Assembly: GCF_035046485.1 (NCBI RefSeq)
Contig: NC_085137.1
Coordinates: 15,901,346 to 15,965,345, forward strand
DNA length: 64,000 nucleotides
From: Aedes albopictus
Lineage: Eukaryota > Arthropoda > Insecta > Diptera > Culicidae
Direction of reading: 5' to 3'
Under the pieces are notes generated by a model. That model saw only the letters and a program-made list of their open reading frames with translations, had not been told where the DNA came from and did not search any database. This document shows, piece after piece, positions 45,606 to 56,032 of the stretch (positions are counted from its first letter, which is position 1; every line of letters starts with the position of its first letter). Made by a program: the position numbers and the translations under genes.

Positions 45606-45685
45606 ACTTGTTTTGGTGGGATTCGAACCCACGATTCCGTTATCGCTAGTCCGGCGCTTTAACCAACTAAGCTACAGAACAAGTT
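45606..45685 (-). repeat. tRNA-like sequence with paired acceptor stem
   Basis: On minus: acceptor 5' TGTTCTG pairs 6/7 with 3' CAAAACA, D arm GCTTAGTTGGTTAAAGC, T arm GTGGGTTCGAATCCCAC (perfect). The anticodon arm is aberrant: CCGGA opposite TAACGG, one base too many and not fully paired. It is related to 4146-4219 (both carry GCGCCGGACTAGCGATA). I read it as a tRNA pseudogene or SINE head, not a functional tRNA. Confidence 0.6.
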
Positions 45686-45769
45686 ACAACTCTGCAGAAT
45701 AGAAAGTCAAACTGGATTCGAAGCACCACCCTAAACCGGGACCGTCTTTCACAACTTTATCTCTCTTTC

Positions 45770-46240
45770 GGCTCTTCCTGGAAGAATTCCATCCTGGAGG
45801 GGTTCCTAGATGAGCTTCTGGAGAAATTCCAGAAAGATCTGCAGTATTTTTTCCTGAAGAATTGCGCGGGGAACTTCTGGAGAACCAGAAATAAGGAAGG
45901 AATTTTGGAAGGATTCCTCAGAAGATTTTCTGAATAGAATTATCATTCAGGAGAATTCTTGGAGCACCTCTTGGGCGCATTGCTGAATGATTTTGTACCC
46001 GAATTTATGGAGGGCTTCCATGAAGAACTTACTGAGGACTTCGTTTAGGATCTCCCCGTAGATTATCCGAAGAGCTTCCCGATTGAAATCTTGGAATACT
46101 TCACGGAGAAATTCCTGTAGGATTCCCAGGGCATTCTCTTGTGGACTATCAAGAAGAATTTTCGGAGAACTTTTAGAACACTTTCTTGATGAATTCCTGA
46201 AGGACTACCAGTAGAAATTGTGGATTGACATAGAAAAATC
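45770..46240 (+). repeat. Degenerate GAATTCCTGGA tract
   Basis: This continues the word pattern of 39330-42510 on the far side of the hAT-type element (TTCCTGGAAGAATTCCATCC, GGAGAAATTCC, GAATTCTTGGAG). Confidence 0.7.
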
Positions 46241-46798
46241 AGTCATATTGTTTTTAACCTTTGCTGTACTAACATACTTTATGGCACATTTTTTCCTTCA
46301 ATTTGCTTTAACTTATTCAAATCTGAACCGATTTTGTATCTTTTTTTTCTGTACTTTTGATGGTCCATAAATGGATTGGATTGGTCAAGTGGTTTCTGAG
46401 ATATTCCGGATTCCGTTGGGGTAATATATTATCTTGGATCAGAGAACTCAGATTTTTTTGTAGAAGGTTAAGGCAATATTCATGAACTCTCTGGGAGTCA
46501 TCTGGCCACGTTACAGATTCCACGCCCTCTGGGAAGGGGCCACCTACTTTCCTGAGCCAAACCCTACCGCTTCCAGGCATGTGGCCACTTCTGAGCCAAA
46601 CCCTGGCGTGCGACCTATCAAACTTCATTGATTTGCAGACCCAGCTGATTAGTGAAAGTTCTGGGCAAAGTTTTTTCGCACATAAACCTACGATACCACT
46701 AAAAACTGCTGTAGAAACTTTGTTAGAAATGCCTCAAGCATTTCTGTCAAAGCTCTGTTTAATTGATTATTCATTTGGATCTAAGTGCAACTTACACC
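46241..46798. other. Intron, with a short internal duplication
   Basis: CTGAGCCAAACCCT occurs twice (about 46552 and 46590) amid GGGAAGGGGCCACC. The minus-strand 103-codon frame has no recognised domain. Possibly an old repeat. Confidence 0.3.
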
Positions 46799-46802
46799 AG
46801 TT

Positions 46803-47052
46803 CTGCCGTAATTCTGCAAAGTGACGAAAGCGACATTGACAGTTTTCGCCCATTTTTTGGTGATTATGCATAAAACTCTTGCTCATCCTATTAGCTTCTT
46901 TCCATAGATAATAGATTACGACAAGATCTTGCATTCTAACTAATACAGCAGGCATACCACAGTGTTATTTTTACACCAGATATTATACATAATATACCAA
47001 AAAATATCGAAATTTTGAATGGCGCTTACGTCACTTTGCAGAATTACGGCAG
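46803..47052. mobile_element. 250-bp TIR element with AGTT duplication
   Basis: The ends CTGCCGTAATTCTGCAAAGT and ACTTTGCAGAATTACGGCAG are perfect over 20+ bp and continue to about 50 bp with mismatches. AGTT lies immediately outside both (46799-46802 and 47053-47056). Confidence 0.85.
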
Positions 47053-47056
47053 AGTT

Positions 47057-48888
47057 CCGATCTATTACGTAGGAGCAACCACTGACATGCACAGTCCTAT
47101 TGTACAATTCTTATAATGATTGTTAGGCTCCAGCAAGTTTCCGTCACGGCCAGGTGGAATTATTCAAAACTCTTTGCCATCTGATTGGACGCGAGAAAAA
47201 GCATCACCTCATTGCAATAACATTTAAACAGCAATTGCAGAAAATTAGCGCGCACCGGATGTGCCAATCCCGACCCTTGCGCCCAAAAAAGCACAGCATT
47301 TGAACCAGTGAGTCAAACGGTACGACATTCTCTCTAGTGGGGCATCCGTTCCGTAGACTGTGAACGAAAAAGTGCCAAAACAAATCATCATCATTAATGA
47401 AACGAGTTGCTGTGCTGCTGCAATTCGTTTCCCGATTCTTGGTGGGACCTTTCTCTCTTTTGGTTTGAGTCTGGTGGGTCACGTCGTCGTTTACGGTGGC
47501 CGGCTGGCGCCATTGGGCACCGGGCGCGCAGCGCGCACAAATGCTAATCACTGGCCATCATCGTGACTGGCCCGGAACAACCCCTCCACCCCGGAACAGA
47601 ACCGGATGAAGCCGGGACTGAAGTTTTTATTCCCTTCGACACCGAAACGACACATATGTGACGACGAAGCCAACTGGGGATTCGTTTGCCTCCCACCCCC
47701 ACATCCCCCTTCAGTTTCGGTATATTGGATGCATTTCTGGAGAAGAACTGTGTGGTAATTTGTTTAGACCGGAGGCAGCAATAAATGGAGCACTAACGTT
47801 GAGTGATAGCGTTTTTTGTGCTAGCGTGGATTTGAATAGCTAGTTTTTTTTGTTCCTATTGGTACCGAACGTAGACCGTTTAGCTTGACGAGCGGATGAT
47901 ACTGGTGACGATGAAGTTAAACTGTGGTACTTTCTAATGGAATTTAACTGCTTTTACTCGGGAAGGGATGCCGATATTGCCAATTGGTATCCTTCGATGG
48001 ATTTAGGGAACTGTAGCTTACCTGGAAAGATATAGAAAAAAAGAGCAATTAGAACTGATATAGAAAGCTTGAAAGATTTAGGGCAAAGACAAAATAACAG
48101 TAACACAATCAGGAATCAACTAGACAAAGCTGATCCCGATAACGTTTTTCATTATCTTGTTAAAGTATCACGTCTGGTTATTCCTAGACATGATCCGCAA
48201 CATAGTTTCAAGTGCTCGCATTCTCATAGCGACTCAAGCTGATAGGCATTAAAATCTCATAAAAGCTAATGCATATGAATTACGACGCATCGAGGAAAAA
48301 AACATCGGATCCCCGCCGCATTCGACACTACCGCTCTGGTATCCACTCATTCCCCCACTACAAGAGGAACACCATCGACTTTTCCGACATTATCCTCTTT
48401 AGAGCTAGGTTGTGGTTGTGGTGACGGTTCCTCTTGAAGGAGAAAGCGAGCTTTTGCAACGTGCCTCATGCTTGGGCATAATTTCGCCATAAATTTCAAT
48501 ATCGAGCGGTGTCGACCGACAACGCCGCCGCTGCCGTTGTCGTCGACATCGAGAACAATTCGAGAGGAAGAAGATCTTTAGGCAAGGAGGCAAAGACAGG
48601 AGAAAAAAAACAAGAAACAACGAAAAAATGGCCACCAACAACCCGAAAGAGGACCTTGCGATTCGATGTTGTCATAGACACATGGCCCCCTGTCTGTGCG
48701 CCGTGGTGTGTACACGGTGAGTGGTTTCCAGCAACATTCATTGTGGAGATGTAATGCGGTCACCTAAAAGGGGAGGATATTTTTCTTAATAGTTCTTTAT
48801 TGCCCTTTTGGTGTTCTCGGAAAGTTTGGTGAGGAATGGTAGCTCGTCTCTCCTTCTTAAAATATTAAAAACAGAAAAACGTTGAAAC
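47057..48888. other. Low-copy intron island
   Basis: GC-richer at 47200-47720 and 48300-48760, with CGCCGC/GTCGTC words near 48520. Opposite-strand short frames here are low-complexity. It contains the recursive-splice candidate at 48016-48050. No coding exon was recognised. Confidence 0.4.
48016..48050 (-). promoter_or_regulatory. Candidate recursive splice (ratchet-point) site
   Basis: On minus: TTCTAATTGC, then TCTTTTTTTCTATATCTTTC and CAG|GTAAGC, with the junction between 48022 and 48021. A CTAAT branch-like word lies about 27 nt upstream, a long pyrimidine tract follows, and acceptor AG directly abuts donor GT with no exon between. Known: such zero-length sites subdivide long insect introns. 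It has the same orientation as the Bruno/CELF exon and sits deep in its giant intron. Nothing else I scanned in the window combined these elements as well. It is not proof of use. Confidence 0.6.
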
Positions 48889-48896
48889 TGTATGTA

Positions 48897-49171
48897 GGGT
48901 CCTCCACTTAGCCTAGTGATTAAGGCTATGGATCACCAATCCGGAGACGACGGGTTCGATTCCCGTTCCAGTCGGGAACATATTCTCGACTCCCTGGGCA
49001 TAGTGTATCATTGTACTTGCCTCACAATATACAAATTAATGCAATGGCAGGCAAAAAAAGCCCTTCAATTAATAACTGTGGAAGTGCTCAAAGAACACTA
49101 AGTTGAAGCGAGGCAGGCCAAGTCCCAGTGGGGATGTAGAGCCATAAAGAAGAAAAAAAGAAGAAGAAGAA
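48897..49171 (+). mobile_element. tRNA-derived SINE (Feilai-like), full length with TSD
   Basis: The head GGGTCCTCCACTTAGCCTAG then TGATTAAGGCTATGG has an A box, and GGGTTCGATTCCCG is the B box. The body is GGGCATAGTGTATCATTGTA...AACTGTGGAAGTGCTC...AACACTAAGTTGAAG, and the tail AAGTCCCAGTGGGGATGTAG then AGCC plus (GAA)n. TGTATGTA is duplicated (48889-48896 and 49172-49179). Transcribed by Pol III and moved by a partner LINE; it encodes nothing. Confidence 0.85.
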
Positions 49172-49179
49172 TGTATGTA

Positions 49180-49405
49180 CGAAATAGCATAACATATGGA
49201 GAAAGCAAGCGAAAACATATTAATGTGACGTTCGTTGCAAATTGAGCCCTGAAGAAGATCCCAACCCAAGGATCTAAACGTTGGCGACGATATAAGATAA
49301 TCAACGCTTTTACCGTGACTGGAAGGAGCTTTTGTAAGCAGTGCTGCCATGGTAAAATCAGAGCTGGTTACTCAATGTCTTCGAGTTTCGGACGTCAATA
49401 CTGGT
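49180..49405. other. Intron segment with CTGAAGA hairpin motif
   Basis: 49249-49284 reads CTGAAGA-AGATCC...GGATC-TAAACGTTGG, the second clear copy of the motif at 38991. The remainder is unclassified. Confidence 0.4.
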
Positions 49406-49938
49406 CCCGAGCAGAAGAGAATAGCAAAATAATAACTACAAAATAACATAACCTGTTTTTATATCTTGTTTTGTTATTATTAACTTATCAAGGAATTACT
49501 TTTCCCTAACATGTTTTGTTGGACAATCTTATTTTGTTATTATCCAGTTATTGATATACACCCATTAAACAACATTTAAATAACATGTTTTGTTATGGAG
49601 CAAACTAAGTTATTATTGTGATATTGAGAGTGTACAAATATTTCATAAACAATATCACAACAATAACAAGTTTTTAAATTGTAACTACAACATTGAAGAT
49701 TTACGTTCTTTACAGCATTCCGTACATATTATCTAATTATTATAATTATTATTCTTGTCAGCTTATTATTTTATGAACACTTCGACAATTATGTCCTGTT
49801 TTTTATCATTTTTTGTATCCAGTTACATATAGTCGTATCCATGCCATAGATAATCTCAGAATATTGTAATACTTGGTGGATCAGTAGTTCCTCGGAAACA
49901 GTTAGACTCATATGTTATAATTCACAATTAAGATAACT

Positions 49939-51336
49939 GAGCAGAGCATGAGCATGAGCATGATTGACCGCCCGCGGTTGCTCCTCTGTTATTGCAAGGA
50001 CAACTGCATTTACACAAAGAACCAACAGATGATGCTTGGGATTAGCTTTCTCTTCATTGTGTAAATGCTGCAATCCCATTACTTTTCAATAAGCAATACC
50101 AGCGCCGGCCGCGTCCGAATGCAGGTCAATTGAGGATAGGGAAGGAAATGATGACGTGATTCTCGCTTAGGCCAATAACCGAGGAATTCTCTGCGTTACT
50201 ACGAGAAATCACTAGGAGTTTGGACAGGGGAAATGGAGATGTGTTGAGGATTTCGACGTGGTAAACGAATGTAATGTTTTGATTCGCGATTAATAATGCG
50301 CTCGCGAAGAAATACCCTTCTAAACCTTTGACGACGAACGCGATCTATTGTGCCTCAAAACTCACCCTACATAAGTTATTCATTCGCAACTAAGGAGAAC
50401 ACAATGCTAAACACCGACGCATTTGTAGTTTGCGTTTCCGCGCGAGACAATGCTGAACGCGATCGATTCACAAGTATTAACAAAATAACACGGGATAAAT
50501 AAATCAGAAAGATCTTACCGCATGGTTCGCCGTCTATCTTTTACCGACCCTCTCTTTTTCCAGAAATTCATGCAACGTTTATTTGAGTCAAAACATTTAT
50601 TCATTTGGGCTAAAATATTACAAATGTCGACACCGAAGATGACGAACCATTCAAATTTTTGTGTACATGCAAAAAATGAAAGAAAAATATTTATTACCAA
50701 CTAAATGTGCAAATGGAACTAGCGCCGACACATGACGTGACGAACTTTTCAATATTTGTTAGATAAATACACAAAACCCAGTGCAGAATTTTATACATCC
50801 TATAGCATTAATTATTGTGATAAAATGGAACGAGCTCACCAATAAACATCCTTCGAAGTGTCCAGTGCGTATGTGCTGCAGCATCTTCCACAAACTGGCC
50901 TCGAAATCACACTGAACCGCTACAACAACACACGGGTACGACGATGTGCACATTCAAATTGTCGACGACGACGACGACGCGGCCGATCCGAATGAAAAAA
51001 GCGGCACTTCCACTTTGCCTCCAAAAACACACTTAACCGCCCCGTACAAAGACGAGCACGCACGCAGGACGACGACGCGATGCAACGACGAACCAAAACA
51101 GACTGAAATGTCATCCGCTGCTGGCATCACACGACCGACTCGCACGAAAACTAGTTTTTTCCTCTAAAAGCACACACACAGAACGACGACGCGATGCAAC
51201 GACGAACCAAAACAGACTGAAATGTCATCCGCTGCTGGCATCACACGACCGACTCGCACGAAAACTAGTTTTTTCCTCTAAAAGCACACACACACAGGAC
51301 GACGACGCGGATGCAACGACGAACCAAAACAGACTC
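49939..51336 (-). mobile_element. 1.4-kb retroelement-like insertion with 23-bp target duplication
   Basis: An exact 23-bp direct repeat flanks the segment (49916-49938 and 51337-51359), so this is an insertion. Read on minus, it starts AGTCTGTTTTGG within a tandem array of about 114-bp units and ends GCTCATGCTCATGCTCTGCT. The last 200 bp (minus 3' end) resemble the 3' module of the SINE at 24086. A long TSD and a 5' tandem array suggest a LINE-type 5' UTR joined to a short 3' end. No reverse-transcriptase ORF exists, so it is non-autonomous. Confidence 0.7.
51067..51335 (-). repeat. Tandem array, 114-117 bp unit, about 2.3 copies
   Basis: GACGACGACGCGATGCAACG starts units at 51068, 51182 and 51299; the first two are almost identical, including AGTCGGTCGTGTGATGCCAG on minus. 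The third has an extra G and is cut by the insertion boundary. Open frames across it are repeat-derived. Confidence 0.9.
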
Positions 51337-51673
51337 TATAATTCACAATTAAGATAACTCTATCTAAAGGGTGGTCCATAAAATTTTTGCTTTTAGTTTG
51401 TTATCAATAACTTTTGATGATCAAAATTTGTTATTGAAATGTTTTCCAAATTCATTGTTATTAAGTTGTTATTGACGCAAACAAAACATGTTATTAAATT
51501 GGTCTTCCAGGAACATTTTGTTGTTATAATATTTGTTATTTTGCCGCTTATGACATGCAAGTTCATAACAGAATATGTTATGTTAATAACATTAAAATAA
51601 CTGATTTCATTACTCAGTTATTTTGCCAAAATAACGCATTTTGTTTTGCGATTGTTATTTTCTTCTGCTCGGG

Positions 51674-52195
51674 GTAGGCTTTCATATAGCACACCCAGAC
51701 ATGATATGGATGATTTTTTTTTAAAAGACTGGACTCGAAAAAAGTGAGACACACAAAATAAGGTATAACTTACTTTTGATTGCGCGCACTAAAATAGCTC
51801 ATTTTTCAACCAGGATTAGCATATTATGTGTAGTTGTTACCATCAAAATCGGTTTAGTATTGGAGCAGATATTGTCGATACAATAAAATGTGATTTTGGT
51901 AACTTTGGGCATCCATTTTAATTGTTTAGGCTATAATTTTGGTGTGAGCTCATCAAAACGTCTGAAAATTTGACTGCGAGTTCTCCAAGTAATGCATAAT
52001 AAGTGATGAACATTTCATCATAATCGGTTCAGTACTTTTTTCAAACAATTCAAACAAAAAAAATGTTTTTTTTTTTTTTATTTTGTGCACTTTTTAACAT
52101 TTTAAAATTTGGGTGCACTATTTTGGCTGTAGAACTGGCAACACTGTCCCGAATTTTATAAAACTTTGACGGTGTAAAATTTTTGTGTTAAACTA
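51674..52195. other. Unclassified AT-rich repeat-like sequence
   Basis: The prose-like AT-rich sequence (GTGAGACACACAAAATAAGG, ATCGGTTTAGTATTGG, AATCGGTTCAGTAC) looks like an interspersed repeat, but I found no partner copy or ends. Confidence 0.3.
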
Positions 52196-52898
52196 TTTTT
52201 AATAAAAATTTCAGCGATTTTTTGAAAGAATTTATGCGAACATATGGATAAACCTCTGCAAATGTTTCGAGAAAAATGTCTTGAAAAATTTCTAAAAAAA
52301 ATGCATACATTTCTAAAACATGTTTCTGAAGAATTATTTAAGTAATCTATGGGGAAAACTTCTTCGACAGGTGTCTTATGAGGAAATACTGGAGCAACTT
52401 CTTGAGAAGTGTCTGATGGAAACTCTTGAGAAATAAATAAAAAAAATATGACGGAAATTGTAAAACAGTCAATCCAAGATTCTCTTAAAAAACCCTGAAA
52501 ATGTTTGAATACAATCTGTAGAAGAGTTTCTAAAAATAACTCCTGTAAGATTATCAGAAGAAATTTATGCAGCAAATTCAGAAATAATCCGTGGAATATT
52601 TCCAGACAGTTCTTGCAGCAATTTCTGTAGGAAAATCTGGAGCAATTTCTGAAAGATTTTGAAAACAAAATCTGAAGAAATGAATTGACGATTGATTTCT
52701 GTAAGGAATTTCCCAAGAAGTCTCTAAAAGAATATTATCAAGATCCCCTGGGAAATATTTTGAAGGCATCTCTGGGAGAATTTCCGAAGAAATCCTTGAA
52801 AATTATCTTTACGAATCCCTGGAAGGATTTCTGAAGCAATCCCTGAGGATGTTCTGAAGAAGTCCACGGAAGAACTACTGAAAAATCTATGGAAGGTT

Positions 52899-53014
52899 GG
52901 AGTGGACCTGGTGTGATGGTTAGAACACTTGAACTTCACGCCGAGGATCGAGTCCCACTCCCGACAAATGATGAACTAGCCTAGGGTTAAAAATCTCGTT
53001 AATACAGATAAAAA
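52899..53014 (+). mobile_element. tRNA-derived SINE, short form
   Basis: It starts GGAGTGGACCTGGTGTGATG, has GGATCGAGTCCCACTCCC as B box and ends TAGGGTTAAAAATCTCGTTA then ATACAGATAAAA. The near-perfect 10-bp duplication ATGGARGGTT flanks it (52889-52898 and 53015-53024). Relative to 53265 it lacks about 60 bp in the middle. Confidence 0.8.
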
Positions 53015-53264
53015 ATGGAGGGTTTTCTGATGGAATTCTCCGTTAAATTTATGGTGCAATCTCTGGAGGAATTAAAAGGCAAATTATGGACACATCGCTG
53101 ATGAAATTCGTGGAGCAACTTCTGCAACAACCCATGCAAAATGTTCTCAAAAATCCCTTATGATTTGTTTTCAAGAAATCCGTGAGAGAATAAAACCTTG
53201 GAGATTTTCATAAAGGAAATAATGCTTCGGAATTTTTGGAAATTAATTAGGAAACTATTTATGA

Positions 53265-53443
53265 GAGTGGAGCGGACCTGGTGTGGTGGTTAGAACACAA
53301 GACTATCACGCCGAGGACCTGGGATCGAATCCCACTCCCGACATACTCACAAAATGTGGGTTCTTCCTTCGGAAGGGAAGTAAAGCGTGGGTCCCGAGAT
53401 GAACTAGCCTAGGGTTAAAAATCTCGTTAATACAGACAAAAAA
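53265..53443 (+). mobile_element. tRNA-derived SINE, full form, 179 bp
   Basis: The head GAGTGGAGCGGACCTGGTGT then GGTGGTTAGAACAC leads to B box GGATCGAATCCC. The body TTCCTTCGGAAGGGAAGTAA then AGCGTGGG leads to tail TAGGGTTAAAAATCTCGTTA, then ATACAGAC(A)n. A 13-bp duplication, AAACTATTTATGA, flanks it (53252-53264 and 53444-53456). Confidence 0.88.
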
Positions 53444-54753
53444 AAACTATTTATGACTAATTTCTGAAGGAATCACCGAAGTAATTTCTGAAGTAATCCA
53501 AACCAGCCTTTCTGCAAAAATTCTTTAAGATTTTTTTTGAGATAACCATAGTGGAGCTTTCCTGGAGCATAGTGGAAAAATTCCTGGAGAATTTTGAAAA
53601 GCACTCCCTGTAGAAAATTTCCAAATGCATCCCTGGAGATTTTTTTTAAATAATCCGTGAATGAATTCCTAGAGAACTTCTGAACAAAGCTTCGGAAGAA
53701 AAAAGCCGGGAGAATTTTAGAAACTGAAATTTCTGGAAAAAAAATTAATCCTGGAGAACTTTTTGATTGACATTCTAATTTCAGAAAGAATTACCAGATG
53801 TATATCTGAAGAATTTCATTAAGAAGTTTCTGAAGAAATACACGTAACATTTCCCAAAATGAATTTTCTAAAATAGTGCTCTATGAAATTTCTGGATGAA
53901 TCCCTAGTTAATTTTTACAAGAAATCCTTGGAGAAATTTCTGAAGCAGTTTCTGGTGGATTGTTGGAAAGTCCCCGGAAGAATTGTGTACGAACCTCTGA
54001 AGGGCTTTATAAAGGAAAAAAAAAATAAAAGAATATCTGGATGGATTTAAATCATGGAAGATTTTCTTATGGATTACTTGCAAACATTTGTAAAGGGATC
54101 TTTAAACTAATTTTCGAATAAATTTCTGCAAAACTTTCTGAAAAGCTCTGAATTTCTGAAGTATCTCTGGAGTAACGTCGAAAGCAATCCCTGTAGAAGA
54201 TTTCATAAGGCATCCTTGGAGGAAATTTGTTTGAGAATTTCTGAACGAATCTTTGGAAGAAAAAAGCCAAGAAAATTTCAGAAATATACTGATGGCTTTT
54301 TATAAAAGCCGCTGTAGAATTTTCTGATTGACAATCAAGAAAAATTTCATGCATGAGTTTTCGGATGAATCCCTAAGTAAATTTCCTAAAGAAATACCTG
54401 AAGCAGTTGCTGGTGATAATTGGAAAACCACCGGAAGAATTCCGAAGGAATATCTGAAGGGCTTTATTAAGGAATCCCTGGAGGTACATCCTAAGGAATC
54501 CATGTAGGATTTTCTGAAGGAACACTTGCAAAAAAAAAAATGGAGGAATCTTCAGACTAATTTTTTGAATAAATTTCTGCAAAACGTTCTAAAAACCTCT
54601 CTGGAAGTTCATGGAAAGTTTTCTAAACGAGTGTTTCGACAAATTTCGAAGGAATCACTGACGTAACTTCTGAAGAATTCCATGCCAGACTTTATAAGAG
54701 ATTTTTTTGAGAAATTTGGAATGGAACCATAACACAATTTCTGAAGAATCCTA

Positions 54754-54932
54754 GGGAACGTCCATAAATTACGTCACGCTTTGAGGGGGGTAGGGAGGGG
54801 GGGTGCAGCGAAGTGTGGCGACCCATACAAAAATATCAGAGGTCTCATACAAAAAGTGTGACATGGGGGGGGGGGAGGGGGGGTTGAAAATGGACAATTT
54901 TTGCGTGACGTAATTTATTATGGACGCTCCCC
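54754..54932. mobile_element. 179-bp TA-flanked element with ATTACGTCACGC and G-run core
   Basis: GGGAACGTCCATAAATTACG and GTAATTTATTATGGACGCTC are inverted, with TA at 54752-54753 and 54933-54934. The core has AGGGGGGTAGGGAGGGGGGG and a second G-run near 54865-54885, with CATACAAAAAGTGTGACATG between. It belongs with 32328-32504. Confidence 0.85.
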
Positions 54933-56032
54933 TAGGAGTAATTTCGTAAGGAGAAAATATCTAGATTTTTTTTTACTAAATAATCCGAAAATGAATTCGT
55001 GCTGTAATTTCGGAACAAATCTTCGGAAAGAATCTGAAAGAATATCAGATAGAAATTGAAGGCTTTTCTAAAAAAAAACGCCCTGGAGAACATTCTGATT
55101 GAAATTCAAATTTCTCAAAAAAATCCGCGGAAGAATTTCTGGAGTTTTTGAAGCAATCCACAATTCCTAAAATAAAGTTTTCTAAAATAGTTCTTTATGA
55201 AATTTCTGGAGAAATCCCAAGTTAAATTTCACAGGAAAACTCTGGAGATATTTCTAGAAATTTCTATAGCAGTTTCTGGTATTTTTTTTTGAAAACCCGT
55301 GGAAGAATTCTGACGGAATCTTTAAAAGGGTTTCTAAAGAATTCCCCGGAGAAATTACGAGTTAATATCTAGAGGACCTATTGACATTTTTCTTAAAGTT
55401 ATTTGAGTGAATTTTTAAAGAAATTCAAGGAATTTTAGAATACAAGCTTTTCCGAAAAATAAAAAAAAAACCGCATGAGATTTTGGGAGAAACCAACCTT
55501 CTCCCTGGCGATTTTTGAAGCAATCTGTGGAGGAACACTGGAATTTCTGAAGCATTCTCTGAAGCAAATTAATGAATGAATGAATGAACACCCAGTGATG
55601 GAATTTCTAGAAAAAATATAGAGAAATCATAGAAAAAGTATTAAAAGGAATTGTTGGGGCAATTTCTGAAAGTTTTTGAGATTTTCAAAATAAGAAAAAA
55701 TTGCTGAGGGGTTTATCAAAGGAATCCCTGAGGAAATTCTTAAGAGAATTCCTGAAACAATCCTTTGACGAATTTCTAAATGAACTTAAGGAGAAATTCC
55801 TGAAGCAACCCATGCAAGATCTCCACAACAATTCTTTGAGAAATTTCTGGAGAATCTCTAGTGGAATTTCAGACATTCCATGAAGGATTCTAAATTATTT
55901 TTTTAATGGAATTCCAACAAGATATTATAAAAAAGTGAGGAAAGTATCCGATCACTCGTGTAAACGAGAAAATTGTTTTTTCAATCTTGAATCGCTGAAT
56001 AAATTCCAAATGTGTTCGAAACGTCTTCAGTC

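Larger units (their letters stand above)
49406..51673. mobile_element. TIR element with CCCGAGCAGAAGA ends, host of a retroelement
   Basis: CCCGAGCAGAAGAGAATAGC on the left and TATTTTCTTCTGCTCGGG on the right are inverted. Subterminal regions on both sides are full of TTATTTTGTTAT / AACATGTTTTGTTA words (49430-49910 and 51395-51660). It is split by 49939-51336; without it, about 850 bp. No clear target duplication was identified. Confidence 0.7.
52200..55900 (+). repeat. Degenerate GGAATTTCTGAAG tract, split by SINEs and a G-run element
   Basis: GGAAATTTCTGAAG, AAATCCTTGGAG and GAATCCCTGG words continue from 52200 to 55900 across three later insertions (52899-53014, 53265-53443 and 54754-54932). 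Frames on both strands (for example 52156-52716 minus) arise from the repeat and have no domain. Confidence 0.75.

Noticed and set aside
50500..50530. Exon donor at CATGCG|GTAAGATC (minus)
   Set aside because: It lies within the retroelement insertion 49939-51336, so it is more likely element sequence than host exon.
52156..52716. 186-codon minus-strand open frame
   Set aside because: It lies wholly in the degenerate GGAATTTCTG tract; Phe/Ser/Leu-rich residues come from the repeat.
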